From Lewinellaceae bacterium (GTDB lineage Bacteria; Bacteroidota; Bacteroidia; Chitinophagales; Saprospiraceae): DNA of 64,000 nucleotides. Both the position numbers and the translations under genes were made by a program. The DNA lies in contig JADJWX010000006.1 in NCBI GenBank assembly GCA_016716135.1, forward strand, positions 248,001 to 312,000, read 5' to 3'. The notes under the pieces are model-generated. The model was given only the letters and a program-made list of their open reading frames with translations, did not search any database and was not told the DNA's origin. Of this stretch, positions 17,835 to 26,518 are shown one piece after another; the stretch's first letter is position 1, and the number at the start of each line of letters is the position of its first letter.

Positions 17835-18299
17835 CTATCTGCTGAACTTCTGCTTGACGGAATAAACCGTAGCGCCGGCGCCGTACACATAATTGACCTC
17901 GAAATTATTTTCATCGGTGATCACACCGCTGACTGTGGTGCCGGGCCGCAACAGTTTTTTGTTTTCCCAATCAACGGTCATAGGGTTGGTAGCAAAGAAA
18001 TATACAGGCGGATTGCTCCGCGTGGCGGTGATCAGAATATTGGTGTCGTCTGTTCGGGTGACCACAGCCGTATAGGTGACCGAACTACCGGTGACCGTTT
18101 CGGTCTCGCTGACATTCCAGTTTCCTGTCAGCATATCGGCAGGGTAGGTGCAAGTGCCGTCATCTTCTTCGGCATTCATGTTGTAATTAACGGCATCGGG
18201 ATCGGTGCAGCCCTTGTTTGAATCCTTCTTGCAGGAGTAGTTGGTCAGCGGCAGGATGGCGATACAAAGGAGGCCGGTCAGTACTTGAAGTTTTTTCAT
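17835..18299 (-). CDS. Small lipoprotein with CTDPDAVNY motif
   Basis: A 154-aa SPII lipoprotein (lipobox around NYSCKKD). The segment GCTDPDAVNYNMNAEEDDGT followed by C is the short Cys-flanked repeat often seen in surface proteins of Bacteroidota. The rest is a beta-rich lipocalin-like domain (LTGNWNVSETETVTGSSVTY). The role is unknown; surface or periplasmic location is inferred from the lipobox. Confidence 0.75.
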   Translation of the reverse strand: MKKLQVLTGLLCIAILPLTNYSCKKDSNKGCTDPDAVNYNMNAEEDDGTCTYPADMLTGNWNVSETETVTGSSVTYTAVVTRTDDTNILITATRSNPPVYFFATNPMTVDWENKKLLRPGTTVSGVITDENNFEVNYVYGAGATVYSVKQKFSR

Positions 18300-18728
18300 G
18301 TTTGTAAATGGGTTAATGAAAGAAGTGGTTAAGCATGGTGGGTTTCAGGCTTGGCCGCCTGGTTTTTGGCTTTGTTGCGGCATTTATGAAATACTGCCTG
18401 CGCGATTGGCGCATGTTCCTGTTTGGCTGGCTGGGGGAGCAAGTGAGGCGGTGACTGCGAGTCACCGCTTCACTATCACTTCCGGGACTTCGGGCATTGC
18501 ACGGTAGTTTTTTTAAGAAAAGTCGGAGACTTGTTTACGCCGCGCGTCGCATTGCAAATGCTCGCGAAGGCATTGTGTTTTGGGTAGATATCTGAATACT
18601 TTGGGCCAGCGGGGGGACTTGATGAGAGTATTTGTCGCGTTGCATATAATCGTAACGGATTTTGGGGTTGGTTGTGTGTTGGGAGGTTTTGGGCTGGTGT
18701 TTTTGGACACTTTTGGGCCAGAAGGGTT
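18300..18728. repeat. Repeat-filled spacer: one T-like unit and two post-stop motifs
   Basis: From 18430 a unit related to array T is seen (gtgaggcggtgactgcgagt, then ggagacttgtttacgccgcg). Two copies of the post-stop motif follow, at about 18600 (actttgggccagcgggg) and 18707 (cttttgggccagaaggg). The second lies directly after the SinR-like stop. No gene is seen. Confidence 0.6.
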
Positions 18729-19001
18729 TTACAAATTAGTATTCAGCCAATCCGATATTTGATAATCAATACCGCTCCAGGCAGCGTGCCCTGATAAATG
18801 GCAAACAATCAATCTGTCGTTTCTATACAGGAGTTGGTTTAGTATTGAAAGGATGTCGTTGGCGTTTAGGTTTGATTTGATTATGTACACGGAAGATGTA
18901 CAGTTAGCCCAGTTAGCACCTATTGATTCAATTTTCTTGAAAAACGGCGCATAGTTACCGTTGCGCTGGTTTAGTTCAAAACTGATTAAGTAGGAGTGCA
19001 T
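18729..19001 (-). CDS. SinR-family / Cas2-like small protein
   Basis: A 90-aa ferredoxin-like protein: MHSYLISFELNQRNGNYAPF, then SIGANWANCTSSVYIIKSNL, and RLIVCHLSGHAAWSG. This pattern matches the SinR-family proteins related in fold to Cas2 and VapD. No CRISPR array or cas1 is in the window, so it is not part of a CRISPR locus here. A toxin-type nuclease role is possible but untested. Confidence 0.65.
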   Translation of the reverse strand: MHSYLISFELNQRNGNYAPFFKKIESIGANWANCTSSVYIIKSNLNANDILSILNQLLYRNDRLIVCHLSGHAAWSGIDYQISDWLNTNL

Positions 19002-19046
19002 ATAAAAATCGTTTTAACATGTTGCCATCACAAGAATATTTCCCGG

Positions 19047-19060
19047 AGTCCGAAAGGACT
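19047..19060. other. Small GAAA-tetraloop hairpin
   Basis: AGTCCGAAAGGACT forms a 5-bp stem with a GAAA loop, followed on the plus strand by aaccttttt. It could be a weak terminator; no plus-strand gene ends here. The rest of 19002-19237 shows nothing else recognisable apart from the 3' end of the IS256-interrupted gene. Confidence 0.3.
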
Positions 19061-19189
19061 AACCTTTTTGATTTATTATAGGCCAGTGTTTTCCCTGATG
19101 ACCTAGGGTTAAGGTATCTAAAACATACTACGTTACATTAACTAAATATCTCAAGGCAATAGAGGTATTAATCTTATTATAGATGCGTG

Positions 19190-19237
19190 TTATCGAGATG
19201 AAGAAAGAAGTTGAGCAAGTGAAATAAGAAATGATGA
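19190..19237 (-). pseudogene. 3' end of the gene interrupted by IS256
   Basis: If the IS256 element and one 8-bp target copy are removed, the frame of the gene at 20639-20818 continues here without a shift for 15 codons (SSFLISLAQLLSSSR) to a TAA at 19190-19192. The continuity of the frame is good evidence that this is the original C-terminus. Confidence 0.75.
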
Positions 19238-19245
19238 TATAGAAC

Positions 19246-20638
19246 GGTAGTATTACAAAAAGTGTGTCAAGTTAAAGCTGTCCGCAAGGTAGGTAGTATT
19301 ACATAAAGTGTGTCAAGGTTTGGTTTGATTTGGGCCTGCAGGCCCAAATCAAACCAATTTTTTAAATGTCCAGTTTTAAACGGTCACCAAAGATAATGGA
19401 TAGTTGAGACAGGGTCATGTTCCAGTTATGCAAGGGGCGGTTCCACTTGCTGGTTGCTTCATCCTGGACCAGGTACAGGAGTTTCATTAGGGCTTCATCG
19501 GAGGTAAAGGCTCCTTTAGTTTTGGTGACCTTGCGTAACTGTCGGTGGAAGCCTTCGATGATATTGGTCGTGTAGATCACTTTGCGGATTTGTGGGTCGT
19601 ACTGGAAGTAGTTGCTGAGCCGATCCCAGTTGCGGCGCCAGGACTGGATCACGGCCGGGTATTTCTGCCCCCAAGTCGTCTCCAGTTTGTCCAATTGCCG
19701 CTCGGCGCCATCCTTGGTTCGGGCCCGATAGACTTTGTGCAGATCATTCATGAAAGCCCGTACGTCTTTCCAGGCAATATACTTTTTGCTGTTGCGAATC
19801 TGGTGCACGATGCACAGTTGAACTTCCGTCTGCGGAAAGATGCTTTCGATGGCTTCGGCAAAGCCGTTGAGGTTGTCGATACAGGCGATGAAAATATCCT
19901 CCACGCCTCGGTTCTTCAGGTCAGTCAGCACTGCCAACCAGTGCTTAGCGCCCTCATTTTCACCTACATACATACCCAAGAGGTCTTTCAGGCCTTCCTG
20001 ATTTACGCCGATGATGCAGTACACCGCCTTGTTCACCACCCGGCCGTCCTGGCGTACTTTGTAGTGAATGGCGTCCAGCCAGACAAAGGGATATACAGCC
20101 TCCAGGGGCCGGCTCTTCCATTCCTGAACCAGAGGCAGGATTTTGTCCGTCACCCGGCTGATCGTCGCCGTTGAGGCCTCTACGCCGTACATCTCCAACA
20201 AGTAATCCCGGATGTCGCTGTAACTGTTCCCGCGCGCATACAACGCGATGATCTGCCGGTCCAAACCATTGCCCAGGTCCTTCGAGCGTTTGGACACTAG
20301 CTTCGGCTCAAAACTGCTATTGCGGTCTCGCGGCGTCCGAATATTTACCTCGCCCTGCGAGGTTCGAACACGCTTGTTGCCTTTGCCGTTTTTGCGATTT
20401 GGACGCTCATCTTCTTCCAAGTGTGCATCCAGTTCACCATCCAGACTTTCTTCCAGGAATTCTTTGAGTAAGGGAGTTAGCACCCCATCGGTGCCCAATA
20501 AATCGTCGCCTTCTTTGAGGCGCTCTGCCGCTTCTTTCTTGAAACGTTCGAAGTCAAATTTTTCTGATTTTGCCATAAGTGCTTAATTTAAAGATATTTT
20601 TGTGCTCTTTAACTTGACACACTTTTTGTAACAGTCTC
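19246..20638 (-). mobile_element. IS256-family insertion sequence, intact, 1393 bp
   Basis: Terminal inverted repeats contain TTACAAAAAGTGTGTCAAGT followed by TAAAG at the left end, and the complement at 20606-20630. The 8-bp direct duplication TATAGAAC flanks both ends (19238-19245, 20639-20646), the size expected for IS256. The left end is repeated: a second copy of the terminal word (tattacataaagtgtgtcaa) occurs about 40 bp further in. The element carries one transposase. Confidence 0.92.
19362..20576 (-). CDS. IS256-family (Mutator-type) transposase
   Basis: 404 aa, full length for the family. The DDE residues are in place: D in FVWLDAIHYKVRQDGRVV, D in FIACIDNLNGFAEAI, and E in NIIEGFHRQLRKVTKTKGAF. 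An N-terminal DNA-binding part contains the EESLDGELDAHLEEDE and NGKGNKRVRTSQGEV segments typical of IS256. It appears intact and may be active. Confidence 0.95.
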   Translation of the reverse strand: MAKSEKFDFERFKKEAAERLKEGDDLLGTDGVLTPLLKEFLEESLDGELDAHLEEDERPNRKNGKGNKRVRTSQGEVNIRTPRDRNSSFEPKLVSKRSKDLGNGLDRQIIALYARGNSYSDIRDYLLEMYGVEASTATISRVTDKILPLVQEWKSRPLEAVYPFVWLDAIHYKVRQDGRVVNKAVYCIIGVNQEGLKDLLGMYVGENEGAKHWLAVLTDLKNRGVEDIFIACIDNLNGFAEAIESIFPQTEVQLCIVHQIRNSKKYIAWKDVRAFMNDLHKVYRARTKDGAERQLDKLETTWGQKYPAVIQSWRRNWDRLSNYFQYDPQIRKVIYTTNIIEGFHRQLRKVTKTKGAFTSDEALMKLLYLVQDEATSKWNRPLHNWNMTLSQLSIIFGDRLKLDI

Positions 20639-20818
20639 TATAGAACTTATAGAACTACCGGACTCAAGCACCCTTTTTACTATACCGGGTTCCACCTTGC
20701 CGCTTTTTGCCTGCTCAAGCAGTTCATCAAACAACCCAATAGTTGTTGTTAATAACGCCCTGTTAACTGACTGTTCTGAGTTTAAAGTATCAATTATCCG
20801 TTCAATAACACCGATCAC
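20639..20818 (-). pseudogene. Small gene, 5' part, interrupted by IS256
   Basis: The native first 60 residues begin MIGVIERIIDTLNSEQSVNR and end ESGSSISSI at the target site. As sequenced, translation would continue nine codons into the IS end and stop. The restored product would be 75 aa. Its ATG overlaps the stop of the next gene upstream by four bases (20815-20818), so the two form a coupled pair. Helical and soluble; function unknown. Confidence 0.7.
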
Positions 20819-21237
20819 TTCTGTTTGACTTGCCGGTTTTCAACCATAGCGTTTGGTGAGTTAATAAATATTATAGAATCGTTAATGTTTTTAAATTCGT
20901 TAGAGTCTTTATGCTCACCTTGATCCTTTCTTAAATATTCAATTCCTTTTAGTGTTATTTTTAATTCATGCTCAACAAATACCCGGTTTTGCCTTGGCCT
21001 TCGTACATCCGCAATGTCGTCCAAATTTCTCCATTGCCTTTTAAATGGAGATAATTGACCTGTGCCAGGCTTAGTGTCAGCATATCCTTCTTTAATCAAA
21101 TCGTTTGCAATTATTCGCCTTTGTATTTTTTCCACATCGGGTAACGCCTCGTCTATTTTATAAAACCTTCCATCACCCCGATACTGTAATAAATATTCGA
21201 GGGTTTTTATATAGTTGCTTTTGGTCTGATCTGGCAT
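20815..21237 (-). CDS. Hypothetical protein, winged-helix-like
   Basis: Start taken at the ATG at 21237 (MPDQTKSNYIKTLEYLLQYR); an earlier TTG is open but less likely. The 140 residues resemble a small wHTH: IQRRIIANDLIKEGYADTKP, then VEHELKITLKGIEYLRKDQG. It is translationally coupled to the small gene hit by IS256. No family is assigned. A role as a regulator or a toxin-antitoxin-like partner is a guess. Confidence 0.55.
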   Translation of the reverse strand: MPDQTKSNYIKTLEYLLQYRGDGRFYKIDEALPDVEKIQRRIIANDLIKEGYADTKPGTGQLSPFKRQWRNLDDIADVRRPRQNRVFVEHELKITLKGIEYLRKDQGEHKDSNEFKNINDSIIFINSPNAMVENRQVKQK

Positions 21238-21405
21238 ATCACAATAGTATTTATCATGCAAAACGGAGTTTCAAAAAAAATAATTTTAGGTACTTCTTTA
21301 ACTCAATTGTCCCTATTCCTTATAATATTGAATTGTTGCCACCAACGTGAGCGCTACTGACGTGGTTACGATTAGCAACTATTTAAAGTAGTGCAGAATT
21401 ATAGA

Positions 21406-23406
21406 TCAACTTAATAACTCCATTACTAAGTTATTATTAAGATCAATTCCAGACTTAATTTCAAGCATGATCTCGTCATATTTATTTTTGGCATCATCAT
21501 AGATCGCCAATAATTCCTTATCTAATCCAGTTGATTTTACAAAATCATTTAAGTTCTTTATGCTTTTGTTTAAATTTACTGAAACATTAACACTATTATC
21601 ATAGTTGTCATAAAATGGATTGCCAAAACCTTCTCTTCCCGTACCAATTTTCATTTGACTATAGATAATTGACTCATCGCAGAATCTAATTATGTCTCCT
21701 GGGTTAGGACATTCCGTAATTTTGTACATTTGAAAAAATCTTAAAAATTTAAATAGGTTTTTGTAAAAGTTAAACTCTTCACCCCATTTAGATTCACGAA
21801 CTTCGCCACTTTCTAGATTAACACCTGTTCTTTTTAAATAATCACCTTCCTCTACTTCATGTTCATCAATTTCATCCTCAATGATTGAATAGTCCCCTGA
21901 GGAGTACTTTGGGTTAAGATAAAATTCCAAGGTTAGTTCCAAATCGATGAACTGAAGAATTGAAACTGCTATTTTTTCTTTTGTATCTGCATTAGCCTCT
22001 ACCTTAGTAAAAAACTCCTGGAGGTTATAAAGAACGAATTTTTCTAAAAAAACTGACTTGTCAATCTCCAAGCACAATTGCCAGAAGTTTGAATATGAGT
22101 CAGCGCTTTTCCTAGAAATTTCATATAGCTTTTTCTTGGTAAACTTTTGCCTTGCTCTCTATATCAAGAGAACTAATAAAAGATGCAGCAAAATATTCTT
22201 GCAATGATCTATGCGGAAATTTATATTCCATCCCATCTTTAATAATAATTGGAATTGACACAACTAAATCATCAACTAGGTCTTCAATAGTAAAAGAATA
22301 TTCCTGCTTCACGCTTTTGCATGCTAATTGAAGCCGTCCTTTTAGATTTTCATATTCAAAAAAATATTCACCATTAAAATAGGTCAATAATGAAAAAGCT
22401 TTTAATATGTTTTCAATTTGATCATTACTTAATCCAGATTTTTTTCATGCTTAAACCCATGTTTTGATAAAGCATTATGCTGAAAACAAAGAGCATTAAA
22501 TACATTAGAATAAAATCTAGTTCTATTTTTAGGAATTTCAGGGTTATTTTCAAAAGTCAAAATAAACATTGACAAAAGGAGAGGGTTTTTCAGATACGAT
22601 TTATAGGGTAAATTATCTTTGTCATTTATTGCTATTTTCATTCTATTTGCTATCTCTTCAAAACCTTCTTTTTTATATGATTTTAGTTGTTGAAATATAA
22701 ACTCTACGATTTCAGAGCTTGATAAATCATTAACTAGCATATTGCTGAACCTTGGAAGCAGTTCTATGTTTGCTCCTGGTCGGGAAGTAATGACAAATTT
22801 GTTGTCACGATAAACATCTATGAATGATGAAATTTCATGAGTTACTTTTTCTTTTTTTGAAGAATAAACTTCATCATAACCATCAAAAAGAAATAAAAAT
22901 TTCCCTTTTCTTAATATCCGTTCTAATATCTTTTGATTTGGGGATAAACGGTTTTCTAATAAAATTTCATTAATATACTCAATTAATGTACCGTCATGTT
23001 GATTCAAATGGCGAAGTTCAATAAAAATAGGAACGGCAATCTTTTCCTTTATTGAAGAAAGGAATATATGCTTAATAAGCATGCTTTTTCCAGACCCAGC
23101 AGTACCTATAATTGTTAAGTACTGCCTACTTCCTAAAAGGGAATGAATATCATTAGTCTTTATAATTGACTGACTACTTCCCAAAAGGTTAATATGAAAG
23201 TATATATCATAAAAATTTACATTATCAAGCCTGTGTAAAAACGTTTTAGTATATTGAAATTTATTGCCTAGTGATTCTAGGTAGGGTTTTACACCATTGT
23301 CAAAATAGTGTCCTACTTCATCTTTTACATCAGACAAAGTAGATATTATCTGGTCTTTAAAGTAATCTGAAAGTCCAGTGATGTCAGGTATTGGTATTGG
23401 TATCAT
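21406..23406 (-). pseudogene. NACHT-type STAND NTPase, two homopolymer frameshifts
   Basis: One gene spread over three frames. The first part starts at 23406 (MIPIPIPDITGLSDYFKDQI) and carries the NACHT core: Walker A GTAGSGKS (about residue 101), Walker B FLFLFDGYDEV, and VITSRPG. The frame breaks in an A-run near 22436 (KHEKNLD-stop); one base fewer restores KSGLSNDQIENILKAFSLL. A second break lies in an A-run near 22125, where one more base restores KKLYEISRKSADSYSNFWQL. The repaired protein would be about 665 aa. The C-terminal part matches no known sensor. NACHT proteins of this type often act in antiphage defence. It is preceded by promoter element R1. Confidence 0.75.
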
Positions 23407-23523
23407 TTGTTTCGAATTTTTACCTATAACTATTGCATACAAGCACCCAAAGTGCTAAATAAGTAGATTTTTAAACGTATATCCGCACCTCTGGTGCCTA
23501 TAAATCTCAAAAAACCACACCTC

Positions 23524-23553
23524 CCTTCCCCCGGCAAAACACCGGAGCAAGGG
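23524..23553 (-). promoter_or_regulatory. R1 leader hairpin
   Basis: The stem CCTTCCCCCGG / CCGGAGCAAGG lies in the 5' UTR between promoter R1 and the NACHT gene. On the minus strand it is followed by gtgtggttttttgag, so it could act as an attenuator or end a short RNA of about 90 nt. Confidence 0.5.
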
Positions 23554-23614
23554 CAGCGAACAACGTATAATATGGCAGGGAAAGGCTGGTCAAAAGTGAT
23601 TTATATTAGGGTAG

Positions 23615-23645
23615 CAAACTTAATCCAAATTTGGTACCGGGCAAA
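23615..23645 (-). promoter_or_regulatory. R1: shared promoter element before the NACHT gene
   Basis: On the minus strand TTTG (23642-23645), 19 bp, TAAGTTTG (23615-23622). Surrounding bases (ggtcaaaagtgatttatatt) match those of R2-R6, so the similarity extends beyond the promoter core. Confidence 0.65.
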
Positions 23646-23688
23646 GCCAGGGCCGCGAAAAAATCAGCGGCGGATTACGGCTTTCAGG

Positions 23689-24027
23689 TCATTTGTAAAT
23701 TTCCAGACAATCATGCGTATCATCGGAGAGGAACTCTTGAATCACACTGGTGTTTTCCAAAAGTATTTGTGCCAGTACGGTAGTGGAACAATTGCCGGTA
23801 CGCAACCAAATTATTTTCGGTGGCGTGCCGTGTTCTAGTTGTATAAGGGAAAAGTCTTCGTCCAAGGTAATAATAGCATCAATTCCTTTACGCCTGGCAT
23901 ACATAAATATTTGATGATCGCTGTGGTCTGTCAGACCGAGGAGCCGGACATGGGTCGTGTCTGGGAATACACCACCAAGTCGATTCAATAATCGAAAAGA
24001 AATATTCTGATCAAGTAGAATAGCCAT
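23689..24027 (-). CDS. DUF5615 PIN-like toxin
   Basis: A 112-aa protein with the Mut7-C/PIN-like pattern: MAILLDQNISFRLLNRLGGV at the N-terminus (D6), then AIITLDEDFSLIQ with the acidic pair, and PPKIIWLRTGN. The fold is that of PIN RNases. It lies 10 bp downstream of a DUF433 gene, the usual antitoxin partner. Probably an RNase toxin that is neutralised by that protein. Confidence 0.85.
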   Translation of the reverse strand: MAILLDQNISFRLLNRLGGVFPDTTHVRLLGLTDHSDHQIFMYARRKGIDAIITLDEDFSLIQLEHGTPPKIIWLRTGNCSTTVLAQILLENTSVIQEFLSDDTHDCLEIYK

Positions 24028-24037
24028 AGCGCACGGG

Positions 24038-24268
24038 TCAAGACCCTACGGTCGTTAGCACACGGTGCTGGCGCTCCGCCGAAAATTCAAGTGCCGTCAG
24101 GATGTCTTCCCGGGTAAGTTCCGGGAAATCAGCCAGAATTTCGGGAATGGACATGTCTGAAGCCAGCCACCGCAGGATGTCTTCCACGGTAATGCGCATA
24201 TTGCGGATGCAGGGCTTGCCGCCGCGCTTGCCCGGCTCAATGGTGATTATGCCTTTGTAAATGATCAT
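24038..24268 (-). CDS. DUF433 antitoxin
   Basis: 76 aa, the whole DUF433 domain: GITIEPGKRGGKPCIRNMRI, then VEDILRWLASDMSIPEILAD, and LTREDILTALEFSAER, a small helix-turn-helix. It is the first gene of a two-gene operon with the PIN-like protein and should both bind the toxin and repress the operon. Confidence 0.88.
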   Translation of the reverse strand: MIIYKGIITIEPGKRGGKPCIRNMRITVEDILRWLASDMSIPEILADFPELTREDILTALEFSAERQHRVLTTVGS

Positions 24269-24370
24269 GTTGAAGTCCGTTTGTATTGCAAAAATAACAG
24301 AAATCGGTGCCCGCGCAAAGGGTAGCAGGCTTTTGTCGGCGTGCCTTCGAAAGCCCCCCCAACAACTTCC

Positions 24371-24641
24371 TTATAATTTTTCTCTTCGGAACGTCTCTTC
24401 AGTCACTTCAATTATTTCTAAAAAAGCACGAAATCCGGAGTAATTATTTCTATCCTGTACTCTAAAGTAATGCGTTTTGTTTGCGGTAAGATTAAATACA
24501 AAGCGTTCACTTTTATGTCCAACAGCGCTTACAGTGACAGTAAAGGTGTCGTGGTAGGCGTCAATAGATATGGCTTCTTTTCTTGCCATTTCAAAGGCGC
24601 CATTCAGATTCGTGTTTATCTTGTACTTGCGGGACAGTTGG
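24371..24641 (-). pseudogene. DUF2846-like protein, 3' half (split by IS630)
   Basis: Encodes the C-terminal half of a small beta-rich protein: VQLSRKYKINTNLNGAFEMA, then TVTVSAVGHKSERFVFNLTA, and THYFRVQDRNNYSGFRAFLE. The pattern agrees with DUF2846 (a ligand-like strand, then a 'lea/TYYvrv' strand). The N-terminal half is at 25710-25940, and an IS630 remnant separates them. Confidence 0.6.
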
Positions 24642-25709
24642 ACCCGTCGGAAAGTGGTTTGCGAAAAGTAAGCATAGTTTAATTTTGTAGGATGATTCAC
24701 CTTGATACAAAAACGGTTCAACGGCTTCGGACGATGCAACGCATCGAGAAAGACAAGCGTGTTTATATCAAGGTGACGGTATGCGATGCTGCATTACGGT
24801 TGTACGCCCCAGTTGATTGCCGAAAGTTTAGGCATCGACGATTCTACCGTATACCGCTACCGTCAGGCTTATGAAGAGTTAGGCTTGGAGGATTATTTGA
24901 AGACCTTTTTCGTGGCGTATTCGGGGCAGTTGACGCCGGAGGAAGAGCAGCAATTAGCGGGTGAACTTCGCCAGCGGCTGTCATCAACAGCAAAGAGGTA
25001 GCGGCATATATCGAGTCGGAGTTTGGCGTTCGGTATTCGCTTTCTGCCGTGGTCAAATTGCTGCCGCCTTGGTTTTGTGTAAAAGCAAAAGGCGTAGGTG
25101 TTAAGGCAGACCGCAAGCGGAGCAATTTGTACAAAATTGAATGAACTGCTCAGCCAAGCCGATGAGGGTCAGGTAGTTTACTCAACGACGCTGTACATCC
25201 CAGCACAATACTCGCCCGGATTGGGGCTGGATTTACCGGGGAGAAGATTTTGAAATGCCGGCCAACCAGGTCGAGCGGGTCAATATTAATGGTGCATTGA
25301 ATGCCCACGAGGTAACGGATGTGCTGGTTGTTGAATCCGAGCGTGTTAATGCCGTCCTGTATCAAATTGTGGAAAAACAACGCCGAAGGCACCCGGAAAA
25401 ATCATTATCAACATCTGCGATAACGCCCCGCATTACCACTCCAAATACCTCAAAGAATGGTTGCTGAAAACCCCTGGTGCAAAGTGATTTACCTGCCGCC
25501 ATACGCCCCAATCTGAATCTGATTGAGCGATTTGGAAGTATTTGCGCAAGAAGGTGACTTCAACAATTTCTATGAGCACTTCGCCGAATTTCGCCAAGCC
25601 ATACTCGACTTTTTCAAAAATATCAAGTAAACAAGCGCGGAGCCTCCTGACGCTCAACTTTCATATTGTCGGACTATAGTGGTTTTTCGCAAACCACTTT
25701 CCGACGGGT
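24642..25709 (+). mobile_element. IS630-family element, degenerate, 1068 bp
   Basis: Bounded by 26-bp inverted repeats (acccgtcggaaagtggtttg + cgaaaa at 24642-24667; complement at 25684-25709). IS630 elements insert at TA; a TA is present at the right end but not at the left. A third copy of the terminal word (aagaaagtggtttgcgaaaa) stands alone near 26034. Confidence 0.75.
24690..25664 (+). pseudogene. IS630-family transposase, multiply frameshifted
   Basis: Pieces in several frames reconstruct one transposase. The HTH is LIAESLGIDDSTVYRYRQAY, then LTPEEEQQLAGELRQRL. The DDE part contains AVHPS near 25190, DWGWIYRGEDFEMPA, and ICDNAPHYHSKYLKEWLL, followed by VIYLPPYAPNLNLIERFWKY (the typical YsP.LNpIE.W block). 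At least five indels. Inactive. Confidence 0.85.
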
Positions 25710-25940
25710 ATGGTTGTCTGCTCTATAAATGATAACTTTTGCAAATACCGTTGAATCTGCGCGGTTAATTAAATGGAGCTTGTTGTAGTTTTGAAAAATT
25801 GAATTAATGCCCGGTATTTGATTTTGCCTTATGGAAACCCCATATACCATACCAGTGCAAACTAGTAAAATGAATACAATTGAGCAGAAAGCATTCAGGT
25901 TTTTTACTGATCCAGAAAGTGATCGTACTTGATGTTTCAT
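25710..25940 (-). pseudogene. DUF2846-like protein, 5' half (split by IS630)
   Basis: Starts MKHQVRSLSGSVKNLNAFCS with a membrane/signal segment (IVFILLVCTGMVYGV) and runs to VFAKVIIYRADNHT at the IS630 end. 'AKVIIYRAD' corresponds to the first strand of DUF2846 (aliYvYR). It probably encoded an exported or membrane-anchored small protein. It is preceded by promoter element R2. Confidence 0.6.
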
Positions 25941-26240
25941 AATTCTGAATTTGAGTTATTTTATCCTACTCGTCTGGCTTTTCGGATTCGCCCTGTTTTT
26001 ATAGTGGTTTCTAGTCTTCACCTTTATACCCGGAAGAAAGTGGTTTGCGAAAAAGCGGTGGCGATTCGTCTATTGTCGGCGTGACTCGAAGGCACGCCGA
26101 CAATGTACACGGCAGGTGGTTCCCTTGGCTGTAGCATGGCTCGCTTTCGTTTTTTTATCTTGCCCGACCTACACTCCAGGCGCTGAATACGTCACATCCG
26201 GGGTTTATACGCACCTCAAATGTGAACACCACTACATAAC

Positions 26241-26279
26241 GCTGCCCTTGCTCCGGTGTTTTGCCGGAGCAAGGGCAGC
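26241..26279 (-). promoter_or_regulatory. R2 leader hairpin (perfect 16-bp stem)
   Basis: GCTGCCCTTGCTCCGG and its exact complement flank a 7-nt loop. This is the strongest member of the hairpin family. It lies between promoter R2 and the split DUF2846-like gene. Confidence 0.65.
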
Positions 26280-26336
26280 ATGAAAGGTATAATATGGCAC
26301 GGGAAGGCTGGTCAAGCGTGAGTTATATTAGGGAAA

Positions 26337-26367
26337 CAAATTTAATCCCAATTCGGTATGGGTCAAA
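26337..26367 (-). promoter_or_regulatory. R2: shared promoter element
   Basis: On the minus strand TTTG (26364-26367), 19 bp, TAAATTTG (26337-26344). About 230 bp around it (26241-26480) is nearly identical to R3. The same segment also contains a palindrome-like 'cggatgcggacaacgtccgc'. Confidence 0.65.
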
Positions 26368-26518
26368 TGCGGGTTGCAAAAAAATCAGCGGCCGGCCGGC
26401 AGTTTTCCATCGAGGGGTTTACGGATGCGGACAACGTCCGCTTGATATTTGGGCGAGTTTGAAGACTTCGCCCAGCAGAGTCATTTCGGCTCACCGCTCC
26501 CTACTCGATTGTAAGCAG

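Noticed and set aside
18729..19001. Cas2-like protein as evidence for a CRISPR-Cas locus
   Set aside because: No cas1, effector genes or regularly spaced repeats are near. The protein fits the separate SinR-family branch better.
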